Shown: piece by piece, positions 11,001 through 22,100 of the stretch
Position numbering within the stretch: position 1 is the first letter of the stretch
How the letters are laid out: each line of letters begins with the position of its first letter
From: Caenorhabditis remanei
Taxonomy: Eukaryota > Nematoda > Chromadorea > Rhabditida > Rhabditidae
NCBI RefSeq assembly: GCF_010183535.1
Contig: NC_071332.1
Location: 22,072,001 to 22,136,000, forward strand
Reading direction: 5' to 3'
DNA length: 64,000 nucleotides
Program-made: the position numbers and the translations under genes
The notes under the pieces: generated by a model
What the model was told of the DNA's origin: nothing
What the model saw: the letters and a program-made list of their open reading frames with translations, nothing else
Databases searched by the model: none

Positions 11001-11245
11001 TAGAGAATGAGTGTGCTGTTTTTTGGTGGCCTAGAATGTGTGAACTTCTGGAATCTTCTAAAACTTTTCTCCTTAATTTGTTTGATGTTTGACTTTGTAG
11101 TGGCTATGACTCTTATTCATTCAAAATCTCACCTGAATGCTTTTTTTCCAGATCAATCCGTCGCTCGAAACGTGGAATTCGCTCTTCAATCCGTAAGAAG
11201 GAGACAGCGGCTCCTCAAATCAAGGAGCCCCTCATGCAATTATGA
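8049..11245 (+). CDS. PLEKHD1: PH domain and coiled-coil protein, PLEKHD1 orthologue
   Basis: Model: exons 8049-8219, 8701-9122, 9180-9324, 9376-9470, 9521-10077, 10123-10204 and 11152-11245, giving 521 residues (human PLEKHD1 is about 500). A basic, Pro-rich N-terminus leads to a pleckstrin-homology domain (about residues 88-198) with the KWAKRFFVLKECFLIYY core and the WLKAL closing helix. A long, highly charged coiled coil follows (about 205-440). The block EFFEQC...IMRNAVYARK near the C-terminus matches the FFEEC...IMKNSVY region of the vertebrate protein. PH domains commonly bind phosphoinositides; the cellular role of this family is poorly known. Family A palindromes sit in introns 1 and 6. 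The start at 8049 lies directly after a TTTCCAG acceptor. Confidence 0.88.
8262..8664. repeat. Palindromic repeat, family A (copy 2)
   Basis: Lies in intron 1 of the PLEKHD1-like gene. It carries the diagnostic TTTGTAGTTGACAACTTTTC block and the inverted AAAAAAGTTGTCAACTTCAA block, and ends at a CAGTAC. Confidence 0.85.
10305..10732. repeat. Palindromic repeat, family A (copy 3, both ends visible)
   Basis: This is the best-bounded copy. It starts CAGTAC and ends GTACTG, with outer inverted blocks TCAACTTTGAGAGTGTGTCA and TGACACACTCTCAAAGTTGA. It lies in intron 6 of the PLEKHD1-like gene. There is no coding capacity. Confidence 0.88.
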
Positions 11246-11385
11246 CTACTGAAATCATTCTTCTCGTGTCTCATTTTTGTACTTTTTGTTCTAACTTATT
11301 GCGTACCGATATTAACTTAATAATAATAACTCAATGTGATAATCCTTAATTTATTGTATTTATTGATGATACTTGGGATCTTCGT

Positions 11386-11391
11386 AATAAA
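11386..11391 (+). terminator. Poly(A) signal AATAAA of the PLEKHD1-like gene
   Basis: AATAAA lies 140 bases after the stop at 11245 and only about 27 bases before the stop codon of the convergent F-box gene at 11418, so the two 3' UTRs must nearly touch or overlap. Confidence 0.7.
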
Positions 11392-11417
11392 ACATTTTCA
11401 TTCAGTCAGCAAGTTAA

Positions 11418-13241
11418 TTAAAACAGAGAGATAATTACGTAGAAAATAAAAGAAACAGAAATCGGGAATACAATTGCGGTTACGATGCTTTGAAGAATAC
11501 CACTGATGTCTTGTTTTTCAGAAATCGTGTCTTCTGGAGTTAACTTCACGACTTCTGCCTTTTTGATGTCTTCAGTGTATTTTTTCTTCCGCTTCTTCTT
11601 ATCTATCGAAAAAGTATCCCTTTTGAATCCCCATGATGAGACTTCGAGTTCACGCCTTACCCCATTTGAAAGAATCGATATTTTTTCTTTTTCCTCTCTG
11701 GCATACAACATCGGTAATATTTCTCGGACTTCTGTGTCATTTCTATTGATGATAATCTCATCCAAAAAATTTTCATTGAGAATACGACGTGGCAAATCGT
11801 GATAGTACCAGTAGTCGAATGGATCCGAGCATCGTCTGCAGAATGGGCCGAGTCCACATTGAATGGTCTAGAAAGTTGTGCAGTTACTAGGGAAGGGCCC
11901 CGAATTACCAGAACGTGATCTATATCATTGGAAAGCTGAGAAAATGCTGATTCCGAATATATACTCAATTTTTACCCTCTAATCCTGGTATTCGAGAAAA
12001 GTATGGTCAAAGTTTTACCGCTGATCATCCGTCGGTAAGGAACTGACTTCCAAATTTTAACCTTTCTTGAAATATTTTTTTTCTTGAATACTAGACTTCA
12101 ATGACAAAAACTGAATATATATATTTGGAATCAGCGTTTTCTCAGATTTCCAATGATATAGGTCACTTCCCCTAACGATTGCAAAGTCAATATTGCAAGG
12201 ATCAATATAATGAATTACCTCGAAAGGAGCATTTCGCCGCTCCTCATATTTCACATCCATGACATACACCCACCGTCCACATTCCGATTTACGAGACCAA
12301 CAAATCAGTGTCTCATCCAGTAACTCACGAGCAGTTCCAACTGGATGGCTTTTATGAAACATCATTAACTTTTGCAGCAGATCGTCTGGTGAGTTCTCTG
12401 GGTGCTCCATCAGACAATTTTGAAATTTTTCAGTTATATTAGAAGGTAGCGCCATGTCAAGAATTGTGTCGTCTAAAAACATTTAAAAGTATATCCCCAT
12501 TACTCAAAATCTCTCACACAAATGCTTTCCCCTCACAAATTGAGTTTTCTCATACGCCGATACAGGATTACAATATTTAATGGCTGCATACATTCTGAGT
12601 CGTCTAATCGACTTTAAATCTTCATCGTGAGCCACACTCTCGGAAAAATCGACCAAGCAATTCCAGGTAAGCAGTGTTGGAACCATTTCAATAACTCGAA
12701 ACTTTGCGCCCCCTAGAAGTTTGATTACAGAGTTTTGGACTTTTTTGTCGAGATCTTTAAGAGAGAATTCCCATTCCATTGCGTTGATGAGTATGGATTT
12801 ATGAGCAAGAACACTTTTGAGCACTTGAATTGCAACTGGGAAAGGATCAGAGGGAGACATTAGTTTCTTCGAGGTGTCTTTTGAGGCCCAACTATTTTCA
12901 GATCTGGAAACTGGTATTGTATTTTAAAAGAGCAGAGTTTCGACTCACTTGTGAACAAGAGTTCCATTTTTCTGTATCTCAAACTCAATCCTCAAAAACT
13001 TGTCGATTCCCGTATAAATCAAAATCAGGCATCTCCCATTTTTGTAGCCAAATCGGACACGTGGCAATATAATAGATGTGGAATTGACAATGAGACGGTC
13101 ACAGTAAGAAGTATTTCTCAGTGAGTGTCTGAAATTGCTTTTTCCTCGATTTCAGAGGTTACCACCATACCTGCTCATGAAGTCCAACTTTTTGACGACA
13201 TGCTGTTTGATTTCCACTGGTAAATGGTTCCAACTTGGCAT
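11418..13241 (-). CDS. F-box protein with C-terminal membrane anchor (copy A)
   Basis: Model: exons 13171-13241, 12949-13128, 12518-12903, 12219-12472 and 11418-11867, 446 residues. Exon 1 encodes an F-box-like start (MPSWNHLPVEIKQHVVKKLD), followed by HSLRNTSYCDRLIV and a RVRFGYK...LIYTGIDKFLRIEF block that I associate, from memory, with the nematode-expanded fbxc-type F-box proteins. Such proteins normally join Skp1-Cullin ubiquitin ligases. The last exon has a GPFCRRCSDPFDYWYY motif with a CxxC pair, a lysine/arginine-rich stretch, and a hydrophobic run over the last about 23 residues. Exon lengths 71, 180, 386 and 254 match copy B exactly. It converges on the PLEKHD1-like gene. Substrate unknown; no signal peptide is seen. 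Confidence 0.8.
11887..12176. repeat. Inverted repeat, family B (copy 1)
   Basis: Fills intron 4 of F-box copy A. The left arm has ATATCATTGGAAAGCTGAGA with GCTGATTCC; the right arm has the inverse, GGAATCAGCGTTTTCTCAG. Other copies lie at 13978-14266, 34776-34972, 39940-39995, 44391-44736, 50455-50598 and 53754-54001. Confidence 0.82.
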
Positions 13242-13353
13242 TTGTACGCAGGCGAAATAAAAAGTGATGTTGTGGAGGGGAAAATAAGAAGATTCTACGT
13301 GGAAGAGGTCATCAACATGTCAAGTAAACATTTATTATTAGACACCTTGGAGT

Positions 13354-15321
13354 CTAAAAAACAGAACTAATCAAGTAAATACCAAAAGAAATAAGAATCG
13401 GGAATAAAACAGCCAAAACAAAAAGTAGAATATTCTGGAAATCAGTTTTTGGATGATTATCGACTTCTTCTACGCTTTGCTGACATTCCTCCCCTTGTTC
13501 AGATTCGGAAAGAGTTTCCTGTAGAGCAGTCATGTCTTCTAGAATCATTTCAACAACATCTGCTGACAGGTCTTCAGAACCCTTGATACGAAAATCTTCT
13601 GAAGCTTTGACATCCTTGAATTTCCCCTTCTCTTTCTTTCTTTTTCTTCCTTGTCCATCCCTATTAATATTCTCCACCAAACGATCAATCGATACATGTT
13701 TGAATCCCCAAGATGGCGTTTCAAACGTCTGCTTTTTATTCCCCTTCTGAATCTTCTTTTTCTCATTTCCTTCTCTCAGATATGCCATTCGTAGCTGCGA
13801 TACGATCTCGTTATCCTGATTGTTTGAAATATGTTCAACCCAAAATGGTTCATGAAGAGCACGACGGGGAGAGTTTTGATAGTACCAGTAGTCAAATGGA
13901 TCCGAGCATCGTTTGCAGAAAGGGCCGAGTTCACATTTCAAAGACTGCAAAATCAATAGTATTGAGATAATATCTTACTAGGGAAGGTTGAGTCAGTTGG
14001 GAGTTATAGGACGTGACTTATGTCATTGGGAAGCTGAAAAAACGCTGATTCCAAATATATATTCAGTTTTTGCCCTGGAAGCCTGGTAGTCGAAAAAAAA
14101 AAATCAAAGATCTGGAAAATGAGAAATCCTTTGTGATACGTTAAATTTCTATTTTTCAAATTTTGACCTTGTAACTGAAAATATACTTGAAATCAGCGTT
14201 TTCTCAGCTTTCCAATGATATAGGTCACATCCCATGACTCCAAACTGGCTCCATGATCTTTCCTAGTGAGTACACATACCCTATAATATTGTAAATGTTC
14301 CTCATATTTCTTATGAATTACATAATCGAATGCGCCACACTCTGTGATACGACTCTCAACAACAATTCCTTCGATTTCAATGCCGCCCGGCGCTTTCACC
14401 ATAGTTTTGTCAAAAAACATAATAGAAGACGTTCTATTCTCCTCTACTTCCAAATATCGGTCCCTGGTTAATTCAGTAAAGTTGGATAAAAACACTGACA
14501 ATGTGTTGTTTTCCATATTCAATTTAGTGGTATCTGAAATAACTCGGTCAGTGACTAAAAGTCTGAAAATCTGTGTGAGTGAACGTACAAAAGTGTCGTC
14601 CTTCATAAAATTGGTCGAGTTGACATGCACTAATTGGAGCCAAATTTTGAGTGTCAAATGACAAGCAAAATATTCTCAGCGTCTTCACTTTCTCATAGTA
14701 GCATACACTTTTCATAAAGTGTCTCACCTCCGTCCACATGTTTCTTCCCATTACCATTTCAGTCACTCGAAATTTTGCGCCGTCCAGGAGCTTCAAAATG
14801 CGATTATGAACTCCTTTGGAGATATCGTTTTGCGTGATGTTCCATTCCATTGCATTCATTAGAATTGAGTTGTGGGCAAGCAAACTTTTCAGAATCATAA
14901 TCGAAACTTGGAGAGGTTTAGTACAATGAATAACTTTTTTGGTGATATCTTTCGGGTCCCAGCTATTTTCGGATCTGAAAAACCAAAAATTTTACTTTTT
15001 CTGAATGATTGGATAATACAACTCACTTATAAACAATCACTCCTTTCTTATATTTCTCAAATTCCAATCTCCAAAACTTGTCGATTCCAGCATAAATCAC
15101 AATAACACACTTATCTTCTTTATAACCAAATCGGACACGTGGCAACTGGATAGGCGTCGAATTGACAATAAGACGATCACAGTGAGAAGTATTTTTCAAT
15201 GAGTGTCTAGAATTAAGTTTTTTCCTCGATTTCAGACGTTACCACCATACCTGCTAATGAAGTCAAGTTTCTTGATGACATGTTGTTTGATTTCTACTGG
15301 CAAATAGTTCCAACTCGGCAT
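13354..15321 (-). CDS. F-box protein with C-terminal membrane anchor (copy B)
   Basis: Model: exons 15251-15321, 15027-15206, 14589-14974, 14280-14533 and 13354-13944, 493 residues. It is a tandem duplicate of copy A (start to start about 2.1 kb) with the same phases and identical lengths for the first four exons. The order is an F-box-like start (MPSWNYLPVEIKQHVIKKLD), RVRFGYK...IYAGIDKFWRLEF, KSENSW and NAMEW blocks, a variable middle, GPFCKRCSDPFDYWYY (CxxC), a long basic/acidic linker including KRKKEKGK, and a final hydrophobic helix of about 22 residues. Copy B's last exon is 47 codons longer than copy A's. An SCF-type adaptor role is inferred from the F-box; membrane attachment is inferred from the C-terminal helix. 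Specific substrates are unknown. Confidence 0.8.
13978..14266. repeat. Inverted repeat, family B (copy 2)
   Basis: Occupies intron 4 of F-box copy B from CTAG to CTAG. The arms contain TTGGGAAGCTGAAAAAACGC and the inverse ATCAGCGTTTTCTCAGCTTT. It is in the same intron and orientation as the copy in F-box gene A. Confidence 0.85.
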
Positions 15322-16168
15322 CAGAAAGTGAAAAGGTGGTATTGATATAATAATTTGAATAGTAACATTTTTAGGAGTTTTTTACTTTTTCATAGTATGA
15401 CACGTTGATGACCTTGTGGTATATTGACCACGCTAGATTTTATTTACTTATTTTTAACAAACTTGTCTTTGATTGAAATTGTCTTTTTATAAATTTTTTT
15501 TTTTCGAAAATGACGAATTTTAGACTATACTTCAGAATTCAATCAAAAGCTATTTGCATCAAGAAATGAGATTTTTTATACGTAAAATTTTTCAAATTGG
15601 AAAACTTTTCAGTATTTTTGTCTGAAAATCGGTCAAATTCGCTGAATATTCGAATCTCGAGGTTCTTTGACTGAAAATCGCTGAAACTCGAGGGTGTTGG
15701 TTGAAAATGACACGAATTCTGCAATTTCGGAGCAATTTATAACGAAATATCGTAAAATTTTAGCAGTTCAAAGCAAAATAACTCGAAACAATAGAATTTT
15801 TTGTCAAAGATTTTTTTCGAGACATTTTCAGCCAAAATACCTCAAAAGTTATCATCAAATTTGAGCAATTTTCAGCTGAAGTTTTTTGTTTCTTGCATCT
15901 GTCCAAATGTTTCCAACGTCACCTGTGCACCTGCCAAGCAATAAATTCAAACAATTCATTAGAAATCTTAAAAAGAAAAATACTGGGAAAAATCAGAAAT
16001 GCTGGTGTAGAAACCCGTACACATAGGAATTGTTTTTTGTGGAAAGAGTTTTTGGCGGGAGAATTTAAAAAAGTTATAGAAATATATATATAGAAATTGA
16101 GAAAATGACTAGAAATGGGTAAAATGAAAGCGAACTTTTGAAAAGTGAAAAAATCAACAATAACTATA
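15322..16168. other. Gene-free spacer between F-box copy B and the 3' end of unc-80
   Basis: About 850 bp of AT-rich sequence with repeated phrases of the type CTGAAAATCGCTGAAACTCG. This is probably the promoter or 5' region of F-box copy B and the 3' UTR of unc-80, both on the minus strand. No convincing exon continues unc-80 past its stop at 16169-16171. Confidence 0.55.
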
Positions 16169-19100
16169 TTATACCAATTGATGTTGCTCGGTAATTTGAA
16201 AGACGTCTTCTGATACTTCGTGTGTCTTTTTTGGTGTGGAGAACGAGACGACTGGAAAATGGAATTGGGGTTTCGAAAAAATGTTTTCTGAACTTACATC
16301 GGTGTCTATTCGTATCAATGCTCTCATGCAGTGGTAGCACGAGAGCTTCAGTGGATCGACGATTTGGAGTTCGGTTTGGCTGAAAATCAGTAACATGGAG
16401 CATCAACCCTCATAATTTCAAAGTTTCGACTTGAAAATAGTCATTCATTCGAACCATCTTAATTTATATATTCCAAAAATATAGGTTTCAACAAATTTGA
16501 ACCAGATTTGATCGAGATACGGTGAGTTTTGTTAATATTGAAATTTCCAAAATTTTCGAATTGCTGTAACTTTTTCTTTTTCAGACTGATTCTGAGGCTT
16601 AAAGTGACCAAAATTTTTGGAATTTTGATTAATATTATAAAACAAAACAATATTTCAAATTTTAGATTTGGCATATTTCATCTAAACATACCTCATGTAG
16701 TGCTGAAGGGTGCCCTTGTGCAATGTCATGCAACTCAACGCTTCCTCTTTCTTCAGATGACTCTTCCGCACTAGATATATGTCTAGACTTTCTTCTGACA
16801 CTCCTCCACATCCCGAACCCACTTACAGATCGAGTTCTACTCGATTGCTGGGTTTTGTTTAGTGGAATACTTGGACTTTTTGACATGACTCTTCCCTGGT
16901 TTCCTCCTGTTTCAGAAGCTCCTCCCCCATTGATCTCGTCAGAGTCCTCCACATCTTCCGGAATATCTTCTTTCATTGTCGGCAACACTTTCTTCTGATG
17001 AACACTAGTCCGACGGTCGATACTCTGACGAGAGGTGGCGCCTCGTGGAGCAGTCGAAGCGGCAGAGGAATCCGAATGAGGGTCAGCCATAGTTGGTGTA
17101 TAGGACCTAGCCATTTCGATAGGTTTCATGGCTAATTCCTCTCGGAGTTGCTGTAATTCTTGATTGCACTTCACAATGAGGATACTCATTGGAATGATGT
17201 TATGAGAGCGGGCATCAAGTTTCTCGAGTATTTCGGTTTGCCAGGCGGCCTCTTGTTCTGTGCCAGGTTTTTGTTTCATCTGGAAATAATTGTCTTAAAC
17301 TTCAACCTTTTCTATTAAAAAGAGTTACCTTGTTCTGAATCATTGGTAGTATAAACAGGGCGATTGGCAAGTTTGAATGGAGCAAAAAATCCACAAAAGC
17401 CAAAGCACTGGGAGCTCCAGGTTTCTTTGCCAGCAAGTCCTTGACTAATCTAGCGACTCGCGGCCACATCGGAGCTAACAATTTCCCAAAAGTTAGCATG
17501 AGAACCTTTAGTCCAAGGTATATTGACTGACAGATGGATTCTCTAACAATTCGATGTGTGGAGACAGTGGCAGAGTGCCCGCGGTCAGTAACAGAGACGG
17601 AGCCCTGGCGACCGGTAACGTCTTGTGCTCCTCTAATAAAGGTAGTAGTCAATGTCGATGTACTTATCAGTGGTGGAGCTGGCTGTTTGACTAGCGGCGG
17701 AGAAATCGCGTTCTGCATGACTGTTAAGCACTGCGCCAGATCTTTGCTCTGGATTATTGACTGCTCTTTTGGATTGTTGGGAATTCTTAGAAACAGAGGG
17801 ATCAACACGTGGCAGAGAACTGCTTCGAGGCGTTCAGAGGATACTCCCATGCCTTCAGATGATGTAACGAAGTCCAGGGAAAAAGCGAACTGTCCCAATG
17901 CTTGCATTAATATTGTAGTCAACCTTAATACTGCATTGGCAAACAGTTGAGGTGGAGGAGTTGGGTGAAGTACTGTAGTTGGATGAAGAGCAGTAGAAGA
18001 CGTCCCATCCTCTGTACACGGATCCCCTACCATCATTCGAAGGCATAACTGAGTTATCGTCTTCAATGGATGTAAATGAGCAATGTAGGGAAATGCGTTC
18101 AAGGTGTCACATATTCCATTAATCCAAGAAGACAATGCAATCCAGATGGCACGTTTTCGAAAGCTCTGACGCTTCGCAATTTTCGACATTGTCTTGTCCA
18201 ACCGTCTGAGGATGATGTTTAGAGCAGACCTGTTAGACTCAATGGACCAATCCGTGACAGGGAGAATTACAGAAAAGTATTTCTGCAATCCATGGCAAGT
18301 CGTTGTCGCCAAATCATATGGTGCAACTTTGAGTAGTGCCAACGCAATCTCTCCTAGTTTCACATAACACTTATGGTCCAGAACGTCAGGAATCTTGGCG
18401 TGTTCTAGATTAGCACCCAGCTTTGTTAAGTCTTTGAGACGAATTGCAGCAGTTTCGATGTATACTGCTATCAATTGGAGGAGAGTGTCTCTTGGTCGAC
18501 GGTACGCTTCTTTTTGCTGTTCTTCTACTTCGGCGGCTTCCCACGCAACGGCGGTGGAACGTTTTTCTTTTCTGAAAGTATTTTTGAGATTTGTCGATGG
18601 TAGTAGAATAGTTGAGAATTCCATACATGTCAACTGGCCCGACGCGTAACTTGCTTCAAATTAAGTTTCATGCGCTGAAAAATATATAAAAATGTAGATC
18701 TCACATCAGCGAGATCTATGTCTACGGTTTAATACAAGCCAAATGGCTAGCCGTTAATGTACCGCGAATGGCTTTCTAGGTCACTTTCGCGTTTTAGTAC
18801 TTTATCCCGGCCCCTCGGGGACCTAACCTAGCAACGCGGCCTGTATTACATCAGTAGAATAGAACTCGCTGAGATCTACATTTTGGTGTATTTTTTGGAT
18901 CGTAAAACTCAGTTCTAAGCGAGTTACGCGCCGGCCCGTATTGACCTGGTTTGTCACGGTTGATAAGTATGGGGAATCCAACATTCGGAATTCACAGAAA
19001 AAATTAGAAAACTTACAAATGATAAGGTCTCGAGTTTTCATCATCATTCGTTGTTGGTGGATCAAAAAACTGTGGTGAATCGGCGACAAAACTTTTCCCT

Positions 19101-22100
19101 CTTTCGGACACACTATTCACCAAATCGAATGCACGCGTAGGTCCTCTAACTAATTGCTCACAACTGTTAATCAACGCTTTCATTTCCACTGCCATCGTTA
19201 TCCATTGAGATATTTCGTGTTTGACTGCAGATGGAGAGTTTCCAGATAACAGTGTCTCCTCCTCCAGTCGTTTCATCATGTGTGGTATCATTGCCTGCAT
19301 TATTAGCTGGAAAATAAAGAAAAAAGTAATTTAAAAAGTATTTGTGAGATACTCACCAACATGTGATGACTCCTTTTACTCTCTGGCGCAAATGCGCATA
19401 CACAGATACAACTAGCCATCGCATCAGTCAACGCGCAAAATGTATTCGGGTCATCTCGATAACACAGATCCAACGCCTTCAGTGGTTTCTCGTAAGGGAC
19501 CAATCCCAGAATATCCAACGGATCCTCGTCAGTAATTTCCTCCATCTTCTTGATAAGATTAAACCAATATTTGGCTTTCACTCTCATTGGATTAATCTCA
19601 AAATCATTCGACGAGTTGTCAATTATATTTGCAATTGCTCCGCACATCTGGAGAAGAAACGGCTTACGATGGAGTGTGTAAAACTGACGGCAAATGAATT
19701 CAACGACTCCACAGAACACTTTGTTGGTTTGTCGTTGACTATAGCATCTCAGAAGTGTTGGCATGATAAGAAAGAAGCCCTGAGACGCAAAAAGTGTGTT
19801 GAAATGAATGGAAATTGAGATGTAGGTGGCAGCACATCTTCGGAGAATCAGAACGTCTTCACAATGCATTATCATTATTCCATTGATCACATTAATGAAG
19901 AGATGAAGATCAGCGAACATGAAGGCGTTCTCCATTTTCTCAAACATGTCAGACATCAGCTTAGCCCACACAAATTTATGCATCGACTCCATCGCTTTCA
20001 GCTGTTCACCACCCGGACCAAAGTACATGCCGAAACATGTTTCCAAAGATTTCCGAGGGAATGATGGAAGATGGGTAAATTCGTCGTGAAGAAAGAATAC
20101 TCTTTGGGCAATCTGAAAAAGTTGAGATAACTGAAATAGGTCGGTTGCACAGCAGTGCAAGGCGGAAGGTCGCTCTGTCGCACAACGATTGTGACGGCGT
20201 CAAAGATTTTTACGTTTATGTATCTTTCAATAAAAATTGCAACGCGACTCGGAAAAAGTGTTCGTTGTGGACCTTACGCCTGGCATTGCTATGAGATTTG
20301 ATTTTGAATTTAAACAAGCTGATTCATTATCTCGAACCACACTTACCACGTGTTGCGGACTATACTTGAGTATATTATGTGTCAGTAGCACCTTCCCACA
20401 CTCGATGAATCTCTGATGGAATGCTGTATCTTTCATCCGTTTTTCAGCCAGCTCTGGTGGTAGCTTCACTAATGTCAGTTGTGGATAAAACGACCGATGG
20501 AAAAAATAGTAGTCTCTGACATAAGCGGCTGGTAGATGTATCACACCGGTCTTTGTATCAGTCAAATAAAAACAATTGAGGTCGTCTTCTTCAATATTGA
20601 AAAATTCCAGACTGTCACTCAGAATTTGATGGAATTGGGTGTCCTCGTGAACTGGAAATTGACTTGGGATTCCTCCGGCACCTGAGTCGAGACCATGTAC
20701 AATGATCTTTTTTGCAGATGGGACATTGGCGGTTATCATGAGGGCTTGCTGAAAATAAAATATGTTCAGAATTCCAAAAAAAAAATCCTGAATACTCACA
20801 TCACACTGCTCCTTTTTTAACGTCTGCTTCAGATCTTTAAAATACAGTCCATGAATGTTTGGGGAGAGGAGCCAACAAATAGACAACGCCATACCAATCG
20901 CCTTCTCAGATCCCTCACATTGTGCACGCACATAGTGCATAACGAATCCGAACTGAAAATATGGTATTTGTGTTCCCAGGTATCTGGATGTCCACATACC
21001 AAATAGTTCAATAATGAATGCGCCGCCTGACTTGGTAATGGATGGAAGCGCAGCACTAACTTTCGAAGTTGAGACATCAGAACTTCCTGAAATTTATATT
21101 TTCAATACAATTCAAATTTCTGATATAAACAGGCAAAAAAGGAACAAAGGAGGTGTTAGTAATTAAGTAAATTTGGGTTAATCAGGGAATAGGTGAATCT
21201 CAGGTCAAAAACGTCATGCTGTCATGCCTCGCCGCTCCAACAAACTTACATATGCGGGAGTTGGTGTGAACTCGTTGATAAGGACCTGAAATGGGGGTGG
21301 AGGAGATGTCTAAAGGGTAAAGAAACTATGGGAAAGAGTTTTTAAGTGATTGAGGTCATTTTTAGTTTATCCAGGTCGATAGATCGACACGAAAATTCAA
21401 AATTTTCAGTATTTAGCATCTAAAGGTAAAAAATGAAACACAAAAGTCAAGTCACGCAATCAAATCAATTATTTAAATGACTAACCTGCCGATCTCGATT
21501 AGTCAGTTTTTCCAGAAAATGCCTCAGAAAAAGAGAGGGATCCTCCACAATACAAGTCCATATCACTTTCTTTGCCACGTCACCAACTGATACTCCATTG
21601 TTGTCCACTTGAGGATCGTCAAGAAGCTCAATGATCTGAGGTACCACAGAGAGAAGTGCTGATGGAAAAAGAGGCTGAGCAACTGGCATCACGTGGCGAG
21701 TATGTTGGTGAGCGTTTTCAGATTCTGAAATAAAAATTATGGAATAAAAATTATTTCATCCTTCCTCACCTTCCGTAGTCTCCTGTTGATGATGGAACAG
21801 TGCTGGCTCATAAGCAGCCAACGAAACAATCGCTGAACTTCTCAACCGAAAAAGTTGTCTCTGCTCACACTGCCTCTCCTCGGCTTCTCGCACCGCGCGT
21901 TTTACCATCTCCTGCTTTTGCTTCCTCCGAGTTCTCGTCATCGTCATTATAGTCTGTGACGTGGCGTGCTCCTCCTCTTTCAACGACAGTTCTTCGATCT
22001 TGGTCTTCAAATGTGGCATCCATGGTGGGTCCACAACTGGCAGCTGGGATTGCCCGATAGCGGGTGATGGAAGAGTGAAATCAATTCCAGGAGGTGGTAC

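Noticed and set aside
10770..11100. ORFs in the last intron of the PLEKHD1-like gene
   Set aside because: No splice sites that keep phase, and the flanking exons join correctly without them.
18610..18675. Apparent acceptor and RMKLNLKQ frame upstream of unc-80 exon 17329-18571
   Set aside because: Entering it from exon 19017-19306 (phase 2) meets a stop at the third codon; direct joining to 18571 keeps the frame.
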